DNA of 20,629 nt from Gammaproteobacteria bacterium (GTDB taxonomy: Bacteria; Pseudomonadota; Gammaproteobacteria; Enterobacterales; Kangiellaceae), in NCBI GenBank assembly GCA_013372875.1, contig JABXIW010000303.1, positions 1 through 20,629 on the forward strand. Direction: 5' to 3'. Position 1 is the first letter of the stretch, and each line of letters begins with the position of its first letter. Of this stretch, positions 1 to 5,954 are shown one piece after another. Below the pieces are notes generated by a model. That model was not told the DNA's origin. It did not search any database and saw only the letters and a program-made list of their open reading frames with translations. A program made the position numbers and the translations under genes.

Positions 1-137
1 ACATTGATATAAGGATCAAGCTTTAACAAAGTCACTTTTAAACCGCGAGACTCCAAAAGCGCCGCCATAGAAGCAGCTGCAATCCCCTTACCTAATGACG
101 AGACTACCCCGCCAGTCACAAAAACATACTTGGTCAT
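1..137 (-). CDS. pyrG: CTP synthase, N-terminal fragment (cut by window edge)
   Basis: CTP synthase makes CTP from UTP, ATP and glutamine in the cytoplasm, the last step of pyrimidine nucleotide synthesis. Only the first 45 codons are present; the gene runs off the left edge. The visible N-terminus begins [20 protein letters not shown] and continues through the LKLDPY segment. This is the nearly invariant start of the amidoligase domain, with the nucleotide-binding [10 protein letters not shown] loop at about residues 9-18. The ATG at 135-137 matches the usual start of the family. Upstream in the transcribed direction lie the relA-mazG-msrA operon and the hcp-like gene, and mazG-pyrG proximity is common in gammaproteobacteria. 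I see no strong Shine-Dalgarno in front of the ATG. Confidence 0.97.
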   Translation of the reverse strand, partial: MTKYVFVTGGVVSSLGKGIAAASMAALLESRGLKVTLLKLDPYIN

Positions 138-180
138 AAGCCTAATTCAACCGATTATCGTTAAATTTTTTAATACAATA

Positions 181-253
181 AGAAAACCGCCAAAAACATA
201 CGATTAGCCTCAAGGCCTTGTTATTAGCGGGTTTCACGAATTCTGTTATAGCA
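181..253 (-). promoter_or_regulatory. Candidate pyrG promoter and structured 5' leader
   Basis: On the minus strand an extended -10 element, TGC followed by TATAAC, lies at 245-253, which would start transcription near 238. The resulting leader of about 100 nt contains AAACCCGC (227-234), pairing with one bulged C to GCGGTTT (184-190). On the minus strand the 3' arm runs straight into TTTTCTTATT. A perfect 10-bp palindrome, CAAGGCCTTG (211-220), and the overlapping GCC-TTGA-GGC hairpin lie inside the loop. The arrangement looks like a weak terminator or attenuator in front of pyrG. It is inference from base pairing only. The stem is short and no -35 box is convincing. Confidence 0.3.
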
Positions 254-289
254 ATTTGGCCATAAAATCGCTAGTTGCGCTGGCCAAAT
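254..289. repeat. 8-bp perfect inverted repeat upstream of pyrG
   Basis: ATTTGGCC (254-261) and GGCCAAAT (282-289) are perfect inverted copies separated by 20 bp. They lie immediately upstream of the candidate pyrG -10 element. The pair could be an operator or an RNA stem-loop; nothing in the sequence decides between these. The rest of 138-416 holds no gene that I can see. Confidence 0.35.
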
Positions 290-307
290 GTCATTGAGAA
301 GGATCTT

Positions 308-324
308 TGAGAAAAGCTTTCTCA
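308..324. repeat. Short palindrome in the pyrG-hcp intergenic region
   Basis: TGAGAAA (308-314) and TTTCTCA (318-324) are inverted copies with a 3-bp spacer. It is a short dyad that could be an operator. No T-tract follows on either strand, so it is not a terminator. No function is evident. Confidence 0.25.
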
Positions 325-373
325 GGACGGGAAAATATTATAGCAAAAAGATCGGACGAGTGGCGAGGAGTTT

Positions 374-408
374 TTGAATAAGGTGACGACAATTGCCACC
401 TTATTCAA
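374..408. repeat. 12-bp perfect stem-loop just downstream of the hcp-like gene
   Basis: TTGAATAAGGTG (374-385) pairs perfectly with CACCTTATTCAA (397-408) around an 11-nt loop, starting 8 nt past the hcp-like stop codon. In the direction of transcription (minus strand) it is followed by AAAAACTCC rather than U residues. It is therefore not a classic intrinsic terminator for that gene. It could act as a 3'-end RNA stabiliser. Confidence 0.5.
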
Positions 409-416
409 GGATACTA

Positions 417-926
417 CTACTTACACTGACTAGGACGAATAGTGGCACTTACTGGCACACCAGCACTACCATCAGCATTTTGCGGTGTATATTGATATTT
501 AACTTCTTCAAAATTCAAAGTGACATTCTCGGTTATTCTAACTTCGCCACCAGAGCCACCGGTGCTAACTGATGATACATAAAGATTTTTAAAATCTAAT
601 ACAATATAAGCTAAGCGAGATGCCCCCGTGGAGCGTTTAACCGTCAGCTTTGCATTGGGATAAACAAAGCCATCAACATGCCCCATCAATAATTGCGGCG
701 AAGCTAAGTCAGCATATTTGGTTAACGATATATCTTGCACGCAAGTAGAACGACCGTTGGTCGATGAACCCCAAGACCAAGCTAAAACATCAATTTCATC
801 TCTGTGTTCAGCATCTAAACTCTCGCCTTCTACGCCTTCTATTTTCAAGAAGGTATCGTTAGCTGCTAAAGCCGCGTTTTGCAGCACCAACGTAAGAGCC
901 GCTGCGGTTATGAGTTTCTTAAACAT
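417..926 (-). CDS. Hcp-like (T6SS tube-protein family) protein with N-terminal signal peptide
   Basis: The protein has 169 aa. After a Sec-type signal (MFKK, hydrophobic residues 5-20, likely cleavage after ALA at 21) it looks like the Hcp family (T6SS_HCP): DTFLKIEGVEGES near the mature N-terminus, an EIDVLAWSWG strand, a central VKR segment, and a C-terminal NVTLNFEEVKYQYTPQN stretch, as in Hcp beta-barrels. Canonical Hcp is cytoplasmic, has no signal peptide and is loaded into the T6SS. No other T6SS gene is in this window. The mature part has only two cysteines (62 and 168), compatible with a disulfide in the periplasm. The gene has AAGGA and AGGG just upstream of the ATG and stands alone between msrA and pyrG. 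It is probably a periplasmic or secreted Hcp-fold protein rather than a tube subunit. The family call is fairly sure; the function is unknown. Confidence 0.82.
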   Translation of the reverse strand: MFKKLITAAALTLVLQNAALAANDTFLKIEGVEGESLDAEHRDEIDVLAWSWGSSTNGRSTCVQDISLTKYADLASPQLLMGHVDGFVYPNAKLTVKRSTGASRLAYIVLDFKNLYVSSVSTGGSGGEVRITENVTLNFEEVKYQYTPQNADGSAGVPVSATIRPSQCK

Positions 927-1011
927 ATCCCTATTCCTTGGTTAGTGATTAACTTAGAACAAACTACCTTGTTTTTAACTATAAAACCACTGTCATGATT
1001 TTTTACGCTGG

Positions 1012-1854
1012 CTATATTAAAAGGTGTTGCCACTCTTGATGTCGTTGCAAATAACGTACTGTATAAGAACAGATGGGCTTAACTTTTAGGCCCAATTTTT
1101 CTATTTCGGTTAAGGTCATTTTCATCAAAACTGAGCCATAGCCTTTGCCGCGAAGCTCTACGGGTACTTGGGTATAGTCTAAGGACAAATAATCGCCATG
1201 ATGGCTGTATCGCAACAGCGCAAACTGATTAGGCTCTAATTCCACTAAAAACTGCTCTTTATCCGCTTGATGTATAACGCGCGGTAGCTCATTAGTATCG
1301 GATGTTTCAGTTATCAATTTATCTGCGTGTTTCTGCCTTAATTTAGTCAGCTTAGGCTCAATGACTATCGAGCAATAGCGATTTTCAGGATTTCGATTGT
1401 AATAATCTTGATGATAGGCTTCCGCAGGATAAAACTTATCTAACTCGACCAACTCAGTCACTATGGATTGCTCAAACAAAGGTGCTAATTCTTGAAGGAC
1501 AGATTCAGCGCTCTGCTTTTGTTCATCAGAATGATACAAAATGATCGAACGGTATTGAGTGCCAATATCCGCACCTTGGCCATCGCGTTGGGTCGGATTA
1601 TGGCTGGTCATAAAGACTTCCAGCAGATCCTTATAGCTAAGAATATCAGAATTAAAGCTCACTTGAATCACTTCTGCATGGCCAGTTGAACCGCTACAAA
1701 CGCTGTTATAATTTGGCTCAGAATCATGACCGCCAGCATAACCAGAAATTACTTGCTCCACGCCTTTTAGCTTTTGAATAACCGCTTCCACACACCAAAA
1801 ACAGCCGCCACCGAATGTTGCCAGTTCTAAACTTTTGTCGCTTTGCTCATTCAT
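1012..1854 (-). CDS. msrA: Peptide methionine sulfoxide reductase A fused to a YjdJ-type GNAT domain
   Basis: The protein has 280 aa. Residues 1 to about 170 are MsrA, which reduces methionine-S-sulfoxide in proteins. The GCFWC motif places the catalytic Cys at 18. SGYAGGH, SHNPTQRDGQGADIGTQYRS, FYPAEAYHQDYY and a resolving-type RYC with Cys161 all follow. From about residue 195 to the end there is a second domain with RGKGYGSVLM, the acetyl-CoA pyrophosphate loop of GNAT proteins, and a short C-terminus. This resembles the stand-alone COG2388/YjdJ acetyltransferase-like family. Typical MsrA proteins are about 170-215 aa, so this is a true extension. The start is the ATG at 1852-1854: it overlaps the mazG stop as ATGA and has a good GGAG 8 nt upstream. 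A longer frame from 1881 lacks this. It is the last gene of the relA-mazG operon. Confidence 0.93.
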   Translation of the reverse strand: MNEQSDKSLELATFGGGCFWCVEAVIQKLKGVEQVISGYAGGHDSEPNYNSVCSGSTGHAEVIQVSFNSDILSYKDLLEVFMTSHNPTQRDGQGADIGTQYRSIILYHSDEQKQSAESVLQELAPLFEQSIVTELVELDKFYPAEAYHQDYYNRNPENRYCSIVIEPKLTKLRQKHADKLITETSDTNELPRVIHQADKEQFLVELEPNQFALLRYSHHGDYLSLDYTQVPVELRGKGYGSVLMKMTLTEIEKLGLKVKPICSYTVRYLQRHQEWQHLLI

Positions 1855-2675
1855 CTCAATCGCTCCTTTGCTCGCTGCCAAGCCAGCTCTAATTCCTCTA
1901 AAGACGCATCAGCAACCGATTGGTTACGCTCAGCCAATATCAATTCCAATACTCGAAAACGCTGCTCGAATTTACGATTGGACTTTCTCAGTGCCGCTTC
2001 GGCATCAAAATCCAAATGGCGCGACAGATTCACCACCGCAAACAGTAAGTCGCCAATTTCTTCTTCGGTATTGGTTCTATCCTGATTAGCAATGGCTTGT
2101 TTTAGCTCGACAATTTCTTCTTCAATCTTTTCAATCACACCATCAATGTTCGGCCAGTCAAAACCATGCCGTCCAACTCGCTTTTGAATTTTTTGCGCAA
2201 TGGAAAGCGCTGGAAAACCTTTGGGCAAATCATCCAGTAAACTTTGATTAGTGGCTTTTTTGGCTTGTCGCTCTTGCTGCTTTTGCTGTTCCCAATTGCG
2301 CTTTAACTCCTCATCGGAGTGGTATTTTTGATCGGCAAACACATGCGGATGACGTCTTTCTAATTTATCCGCCATTTTCTGCGCAATGGATTCAAAATCA
2401 AAATGTCCTTCCTCTTGACCCATTTGTGCATAAAAAATCACTTGGAATAATAAATCGCCCAGCTCGCCATGCAACTCTTCAAAATCACCCTGCTCAATCG
2501 CATCAGCCACTTCGTAGGCTTCTTCTAAAGTATAAGGCACTATGGTTTCAAAGGTTTGCTTGCGATCCCAAGGACAACCCGATTCTGGATCACGCAACTT
2601 TTTCATAATCGCCAATAGGCGCTGAGTTTGCACTAATGACTGCTCAGCCACGACGGCGCACCACTTCAAACACAT
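1851..2675 (-). CDS. mazG: Nucleoside triphosphate pyrophosphohydrolase MazG
   Basis: MazG hydrolyses (d)NTPs to NMP and PPi and is a house-cleaning enzyme. In E. coli it has been linked to lowering ppGpp during starvation. Two tandem MazG domains are visible. The N-terminal one has RLRDPE-like KLRDPESGCPWDRKQT, then TLEEAYEVADAIE and GELGDLLFQVIFYAQ. The C-terminal one has KIEEEIVELKQA and EEEIGDLLFAVVNLSRHL, each with the EExxE/ExxD metal-binding pattern. The start is uncertain. The ATG at 2675 gives 274 aa and overlaps relA by 32 bp, but has no clear ribosome site. E. coli MazG aligns to begin about residue 14, so GTG at 2651 or 2633 is as plausible. It is translated with relA upstream and msrA downstream (ATGA overlap). 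Confidence 0.96.
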   Translation of the reverse strand: MCLKWCAVVAEQSLVQTQRLLAIMKKLRDPESGCPWDRKQTFETIVPYTLEEAYEVADAIEQGDFEELHGELGDLLFQVIFYAQMGQEEGHFDFESIAQKMADKLERRHPHVFADQKYHSDEELKRNWEQQKQQERQAKKATNQSLLDDLPKGFPALSIAQKIQKRVGRHGFDWPNIDGVIEKIEEEIVELKQAIANQDRTNTEEEIGDLLFAVVNLSRHLDFDAEAALRKSNRKFEQRFRVLELILAERNQSVADASLEELELAWQRAKERLR

Positions 2676-4866
2676 TCGGCAGTTGCTTTAACAAACTAAT
2701 TATCCGCTGTAAATCTTCCGCCGCGCTTAACTCCACTTCAAGATTAATGGTCACTTGTTCATGGCTTTTACGGGTTGCCATATCGGTGATTGCCGCCTTT
2801 TCATTGGATAACACTGTGGTGATATCTTTAAGTAATGCCCGCCGGTCAAAGGCTTGAATGGTCAGGTCCACCGCATAATGATTACCCGATTGCGCTTCCC
2901 ACTCTACTGGCAAAATTCGCTCCGACTTTTCAGCCAAAGCCTTTTTGGCATGAGTACAGGACTGACTGTGGATCATTATGCCGCGACCTTTGGAAATATA
3001 GCCCACAATCGGCTCGCCTGGCACGGGTTTACAACATTTTGCGATGCTGGTTAAGAGATCGCCTACTCCAGAGACCGAGATATCACTCATAGATTTACGC
3101 TTGGATTTTTTGCGTAAAGTCGGCGTGATATCAGCTCGCTGCTCGGTTTGCGGTTGCTTAGCTTGGTACAACTCTTTGGCACGATTAATCACTTGGTTAA
3201 TCCCCAAATCGCCAGTGCCAATTTTGGCAAACATCTCAATTTCAGCCGATAAATGCAGCTTGGCGGCTAATTCAGGATAATTAATGTTGCTAATGTCAGC
3301 ACGAGAGAGCTCTTTATCCAGCAGCTCTTTACCCGCATTGGCATTGTCTTCTTTATCCAGTTTATTAAACCATTGGCGAATTTTGGATGCGGTACGCGCC
3401 GCACCAATATAGCCGTTATAAGGCACCAGCCAATCGCGACTCGGCGCTTCTTCTTTCTTGGTCATGATTTCAATCACATCGCCACTTTGCACCTGATAGG
3501 TTAAAGGCACAATGCGGCCACTGACTTTAGCGCCAATACAACGATGGCCCACCGAAGTATGCACTCGATAAGCAAAATCGATAGGTGTAGCACCGTTCGG
3601 TAAATCAATCACCTTGCCACCAGGGGTAAAGGCAAACACCCGATCTTCAGAAACCGAGGTTTGGAATTCATCCATCAACTCATCCGGGCTGGCATCGGCC
3701 AATTCTGATTGCCACTCCAGTAGCTGACGCATCCAAGCAATCTTTTCATCCACCCCCGCTTTGGCTAGGTTGGCACCTTCTTTATAAGCCCAGTGAGCGG
3801 CAATACCTTTTTCTGCTTCTTCGTGCATCTGATAAGTACGGATCTGCACTTCGAGAATTTTACCTTCTGGCCCTAAAACCGCGGTATGAATTGAGCTGTA
3901 GCCATTTTCTTTTGGCGTCGCCACATAATCATCAAACTCTTTGGGAATATGTTGCCATTCGCCGTGCACGATACCCAAGGCCCCGTAACAGTCTTGCACC
4001 CGATCCACCAAAATACGCACCGCTCGAACATCATAAATCTCCTCAAAGGGTAGATTTTTGCGGCTCATCTTTTTCCAGATGCTGTAGATATGTTTAACTC
4101 GACCAGAAACTTCGCCTTTGATCTGCTCATCCTGCAGCTTCTGCCCCAGCAACTCGATCACATCATCGATATACTTTTCTCGCGCTACCCGCTTTTCTTT
4201 AAGACTTTTGGCGATAGACAAATAGGTTTCAGGTTCTAAATAACGAAAAGCCAGATCCTCAAGCTCCCACTTGAGCTGACCAATACCTAAACGGTTAGCC
4301 AAAGGTGCAAAAATATCTTGAGTTTCTTTAGCGAAAGCTATTTGTAATTCACGACTGGATTTTTTGATATGACGTAAAGAAATAACACGATCCGCAAGTT
4401 TGAGCAGTACCACCCGCGCATCGTCCACCATTGCCAGCAACATCTTGCGCAGACTTTCTACTTGTTGCTCATCTTGGCCAGCACCGGTTTGCTGCTGCAA
4501 ATTTCGAATAGCCTCCATCTGACCCGCACCCTGAACCAGATCGGCAATGGACTTACCCAACTTATCCTTGATGGTTTCAACTTTGTTGGCTCCAGCAATC
4601 ACGCTCGGCAATAAAATCGCTGCCGTTAAGGTATCCGAATCCGCATTAAAGTGGGTCAAGACTTCCGCCAGCTCTAAGCCCGCAGCCAAAGTATTCAACT
4701 TCAAGGTAGGTGTCTTCGACACATTTTTCTGTGCAAGCTCAACCGCCACCGCCATTTTCTGCTTGGCCTTGCTAGTTAATGTCAATTGATTCAGACCGAG
4801 CCAAGCCTCAAACTCAAACTCGCCTCGCTCAACCAGCTTAAAAATGTCGTGATCTTTACGCTTCAT
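2644..4866 (-). CDS. relA: ppGpp synthetase RelA (hydrolase-inactive)
   Basis: RelA is the ribosome-associated (p)ppGpp synthetase of the stringent response, sensing uncharged tRNA. At 740 aa it matches E. coli RelA (744 aa). The N-terminal region keeps the HD-domain fold, but the metal-binding HD motif is gone: it reads LTAAILLPSVIAGANK at about 78-93. It should therefore synthesise but not degrade ppGpp. The synthetase domain has GRVKHIYSIWKKM, DVRAVRILV and EFDDYVATPKENGYSSIHT. The acidic EFDD at 310-313 is typical of RelA rather than SpoT. A TGS domain (VFAFTPGGKVIDLPNGATPIDFAYRVHT, split here as VFAFTPGGKVIDLP and onward), a Cys-containing ZFD (SIAKCCKPVPGEPIVGY) and a C-terminal ACT domain follow. 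It is first in the relA-mazG-msrA operon. In E. coli rlmD is directly upstream; here two plus-strand genes intervene. Confidence 0.98.
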   Translation of the reverse strand: MKRKDHDIFKLVERGEFEFEAWLGLNQLTLTSKAKQKMAVAVELAQKNVSKTPTLKLNTLAAGLELAEVLTHFNADSDTLTAAILLPSVIAGANKVETIKDKLGKSIADLVQGAGQMEAIRNLQQQTGAGQDEQQVESLRKMLLAMVDDARVVLLKLADRVISLRHIKKSSRELQIAFAKETQDIFAPLANRLGIGQLKWELEDLAFRYLEPETYLSIAKSLKEKRVAREKYIDDVIELLGQKLQDEQIKGEVSGRVKHIYSIWKKMSRKNLPFEEIYDVRAVRILVDRVQDCYGALGIVHGEWQHIPKEFDDYVATPKENGYSSIHTAVLGPEGKILEVQIRTYQMHEEAEKGIAAHWAYKEGANLAKAGVDEKIAWMRQLLEWQSELADASPDELMDEFQTSVSEDRVFAFTPGGKVIDLPNGATPIDFAYRVHTSVGHRCIGAKVSGRIVPLTYQVQSGDVIEIMTKKEEAPSRDWLVPYNGYIGAARTASKIRQWFNKLDKEDNANAGKELLDKELSRADISNINYPELAAKLHLSAEIEMFAKIGTGDLGINQVINRAKELYQAKQPQTEQRADITPTLRKKSKRKSMSDISVSGVGDLLTSIAKCCKPVPGEPIVGYISKGRGIMIHSQSCTHAKKALAEKSERILPVEWEAQSGNHYAVDLTIQAFDRRALLKDITTVLSNEKAAITDMATRKSHEQVTINLEVELSAAEDLQRIISLLKQLPNVFEVVRRRG

Positions 4867-4966
4867 TGCGCCAACTGCTATCGAATACTTAAAATTATTG
4901 AACTGTTTGTTTTAACAAAAAAACTTCGCCATGAACACACCCCTTTTTGCTAAATTGATAACAATA

Positions 4967-4994
4967 TCGACAAAAGAGCTTCCGCTAGTATAAA
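4967..4994 (+). promoter_or_regulatory. Candidate sigma70-type promoter for the small membrane protein
   Basis: TCGACA (4967-4972, one mismatch to TTGACA) and TATAAA (4989-4994) are spaced by 16 bp, 50 bp ahead of the ATG at 5044. It lies in the 177-bp divergent region that must also hold the relA promoter, for which I found no convincing pair of boxes. Confidence 0.45.
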
Positions 4995-5043
4995 GTAGCC
5001 AAAGAATACTGATCTTATGAAAGAATTAAATTGGGGAATCAAC

Positions 5044-5412
5044 ATGGATAGAAAATATCTCGTCACCGCACTGGGCTACGCCATTTTAGGCATGATCTTA
5101 GGGATCTATATGGCTAGTACCAAAAACCATATTCAGCATGTCACCCATGCCCACATTTTATTGATCGGCTTTGTAGTTTCATTCGTTTACAGCGTCTGCT
5201 ACAAACTTTGGATCACCGACAGCAATACAAAACTGGTCAATATCCAATACTGGCTACACCAAATCGGCACCCTAATCATCATCATTGGCCTTTATCTGAT
5301 GTACGGCAACCATGTCGCCGGCAATGTGATAGGTCCTATTCTTGGCATTGGTTCGATATCTGTGTTAGTAGCGATGGTATTGATGAAGGTATTGGTGATA
5401 AAGAGTAAGTAA
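5044..5412 (+). CDS. Small four-helix integral membrane protein, unknown function
   Basis: The protein has 122 aa with four hydrophobic segments (about residues 5-25, 35-55, 70-90 and 95-118). Notable polar residues sit at helix ends: HIQHVTHAHILLIGF before helix 2 and YWLHQIGTLIIIIGLYL in helix 3. The histidine-containing helices recall small proteins related to heme-copper oxidase subunit I that databases often list as uncharacterised. That likeness is from memory of the pattern and is not proof of heme binding. The start is the ATG at 5044, preceded by GGGG 8 nt upstream; an in-frame ATG at 5017 has no ribosome site. The gene lies head-to-head with relA and 21 bp before another plus-strand gene. 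Confidence 0.75.
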   Translation: MDRKYLVTALGYAILGMILGIYMASTKNHIQHVTHAHILLIGFVVSFVYSVCYKLWITDSNTKLVNIQYWLHQIGTLIIIIGLYLMYGNHVAGNVIGPILGIGSISVLVAMVLMKVLVIKSK

Positions 5413-5433
5413 TATCAATTCGTATAATAGATT

Positions 5434-5844
5434 ATGGAAAATGTTTTAATTGCAGTTATAGCCGCTTCAGCATCCATAATAGTGGCATCAATAACTTACT
5501 TGTTTTCAAAGAGCAAAGAAAGAGAAGCTGATTGGCGCAAGAAAAAGCTAGAAATGTATCATGAGTTATTTTCTGCAATCTCAGGTATAGTTGATGGCGA
5601 CTCCACACCTGAAGCTCAAAAACAATTTGCAAAGTCTACAAACACTTTAGGGTTAATAGCTTCAGTAGATGTTATTGAAGCAATGCAAGAGTTAAGAGTC
5701 GCAACCAAACCCGAAAACCGTGAAAAACATGATGAAGTGTTAACTAAATTTATTATAGCGGTGAGAAAAGATATGGGGTTGCCTCTTTCTGTAGAGCCGA
5801 ACTTCACTTATACACTTTGGTCTTCTGGAGTAAAAAAGAAATAA
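5434..5844 (+). CDS. Hypothetical protein with N-terminal membrane anchor
   Basis: The protein has 136 aa and I do not recognise the family. Residues 4-24 form a single hydrophobic anchor (VLIAVIAASASIIVASITYL). A strongly charged helix follows (SKSKEREADWRKKKLEMYHEL), then a soluble helical domain of about 90 residues. The basic residues after the anchor suggest the body is cytoplasmic. There is no Shine-Dalgarno: the bases before the ATG read TATAAT-AGATT-ATG, a perfect -10 hexamer ending 5 nt before the start codon. Three of its five arginines use AGA, whereas the neighbouring housekeeping genes favour CGN. It is followed directly by a long palindrome. The base and codon use and its position between rlmD and relA suggest an acquired gene, but this is inference. 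Confidence 0.68.
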   Translation: MENVLIAVIAASASIIVASITYLFSKSKEREADWRKKKLEMYHELFSAISGIVDGDSTPEAQKQFAKSTNTLGLIASVDVIEAMQELRVATKPENREKHDEVLTKFIIAVRKDMGLPLSVEPNFTYTLWSSGVKKK

Positions 5845-5954
5845 AATCGCTTTAGGCGCGGCAGAATCTAAAATTGATGCGGGAGTTTGCTAACTGCAAA
5901 TGACCAATTCAATTTTAGATTTTAACAAAGCATAAAGTGATTTTAGACTTTTTT
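5832..5954. repeat. Nested imperfect palindrome of about 120 bp at a convergent gene junction
   Basis: From outside inward the pairs are as follows. AAAAAAG (5832-5838) pairs with CTTTTTT (5948-5954). TAAAATCGCTTTA (5842-5854) pairs with TAAAGTGATTTTA (5933-5945), with one G-T position. AATCTAAAATTGA (5865-5877) pairs perfectly with TCAATTTTAGATT (5909-5921). TTTGC (5886-5890) pairs with GCAAA (5896-5900). It spans the end of the upstream hypothetical gene, the whole gap, and the rlmD stop codon. A transcript from either side would fold into a long stem ending in A or U residues, so it may serve as a bidirectional terminator. Its length and AT-rich, stepwise arms are also compatible with a small palindromic element. 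Confidence 0.6.

Noticed and set aside
374..408. Intrinsic terminator for the hcp-like gene
   Set aside because: The stem is perfect, but the T-run lies on the wrong side: on the minus strand the stem is followed by AAAAACTCC.
417..926. Part of a type VI secretion cluster
   Set aside because: No tss or vgrG gene is in the window, and the signal peptide is inconsistent with a tube subunit.
718..945. Plus-strand frame opposite the hcp-like gene
   Set aside because: It is antisense to a gene with a clear signal peptide and Hcp-like body, and has no ribosome site or recognisable product.
3891..4097. Plus-strand open frames inside relA and other large minus-strand genes
   Set aside because: They lie wholly within strongly recognisable genes, have no ribosome sites and no family resemblance; they are opposite-strand shadows.
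2644..4866. Bifunctional RelA/SpoT (Rel) enzyme
   Set aside because: The HD hydrolase motif is missing (LLPSVIAG in its place) and the synthetase motif is EFDD, so it is RelA-type and synthesis-only.
5842..5945. The palindrome as an integron attC recombination site with the preceding gene as a cassette
   Set aside because: The arms do not end in the RYYYAAC/GTTRRRY boxes expected of attC, and no integrase or further cassettes are present.
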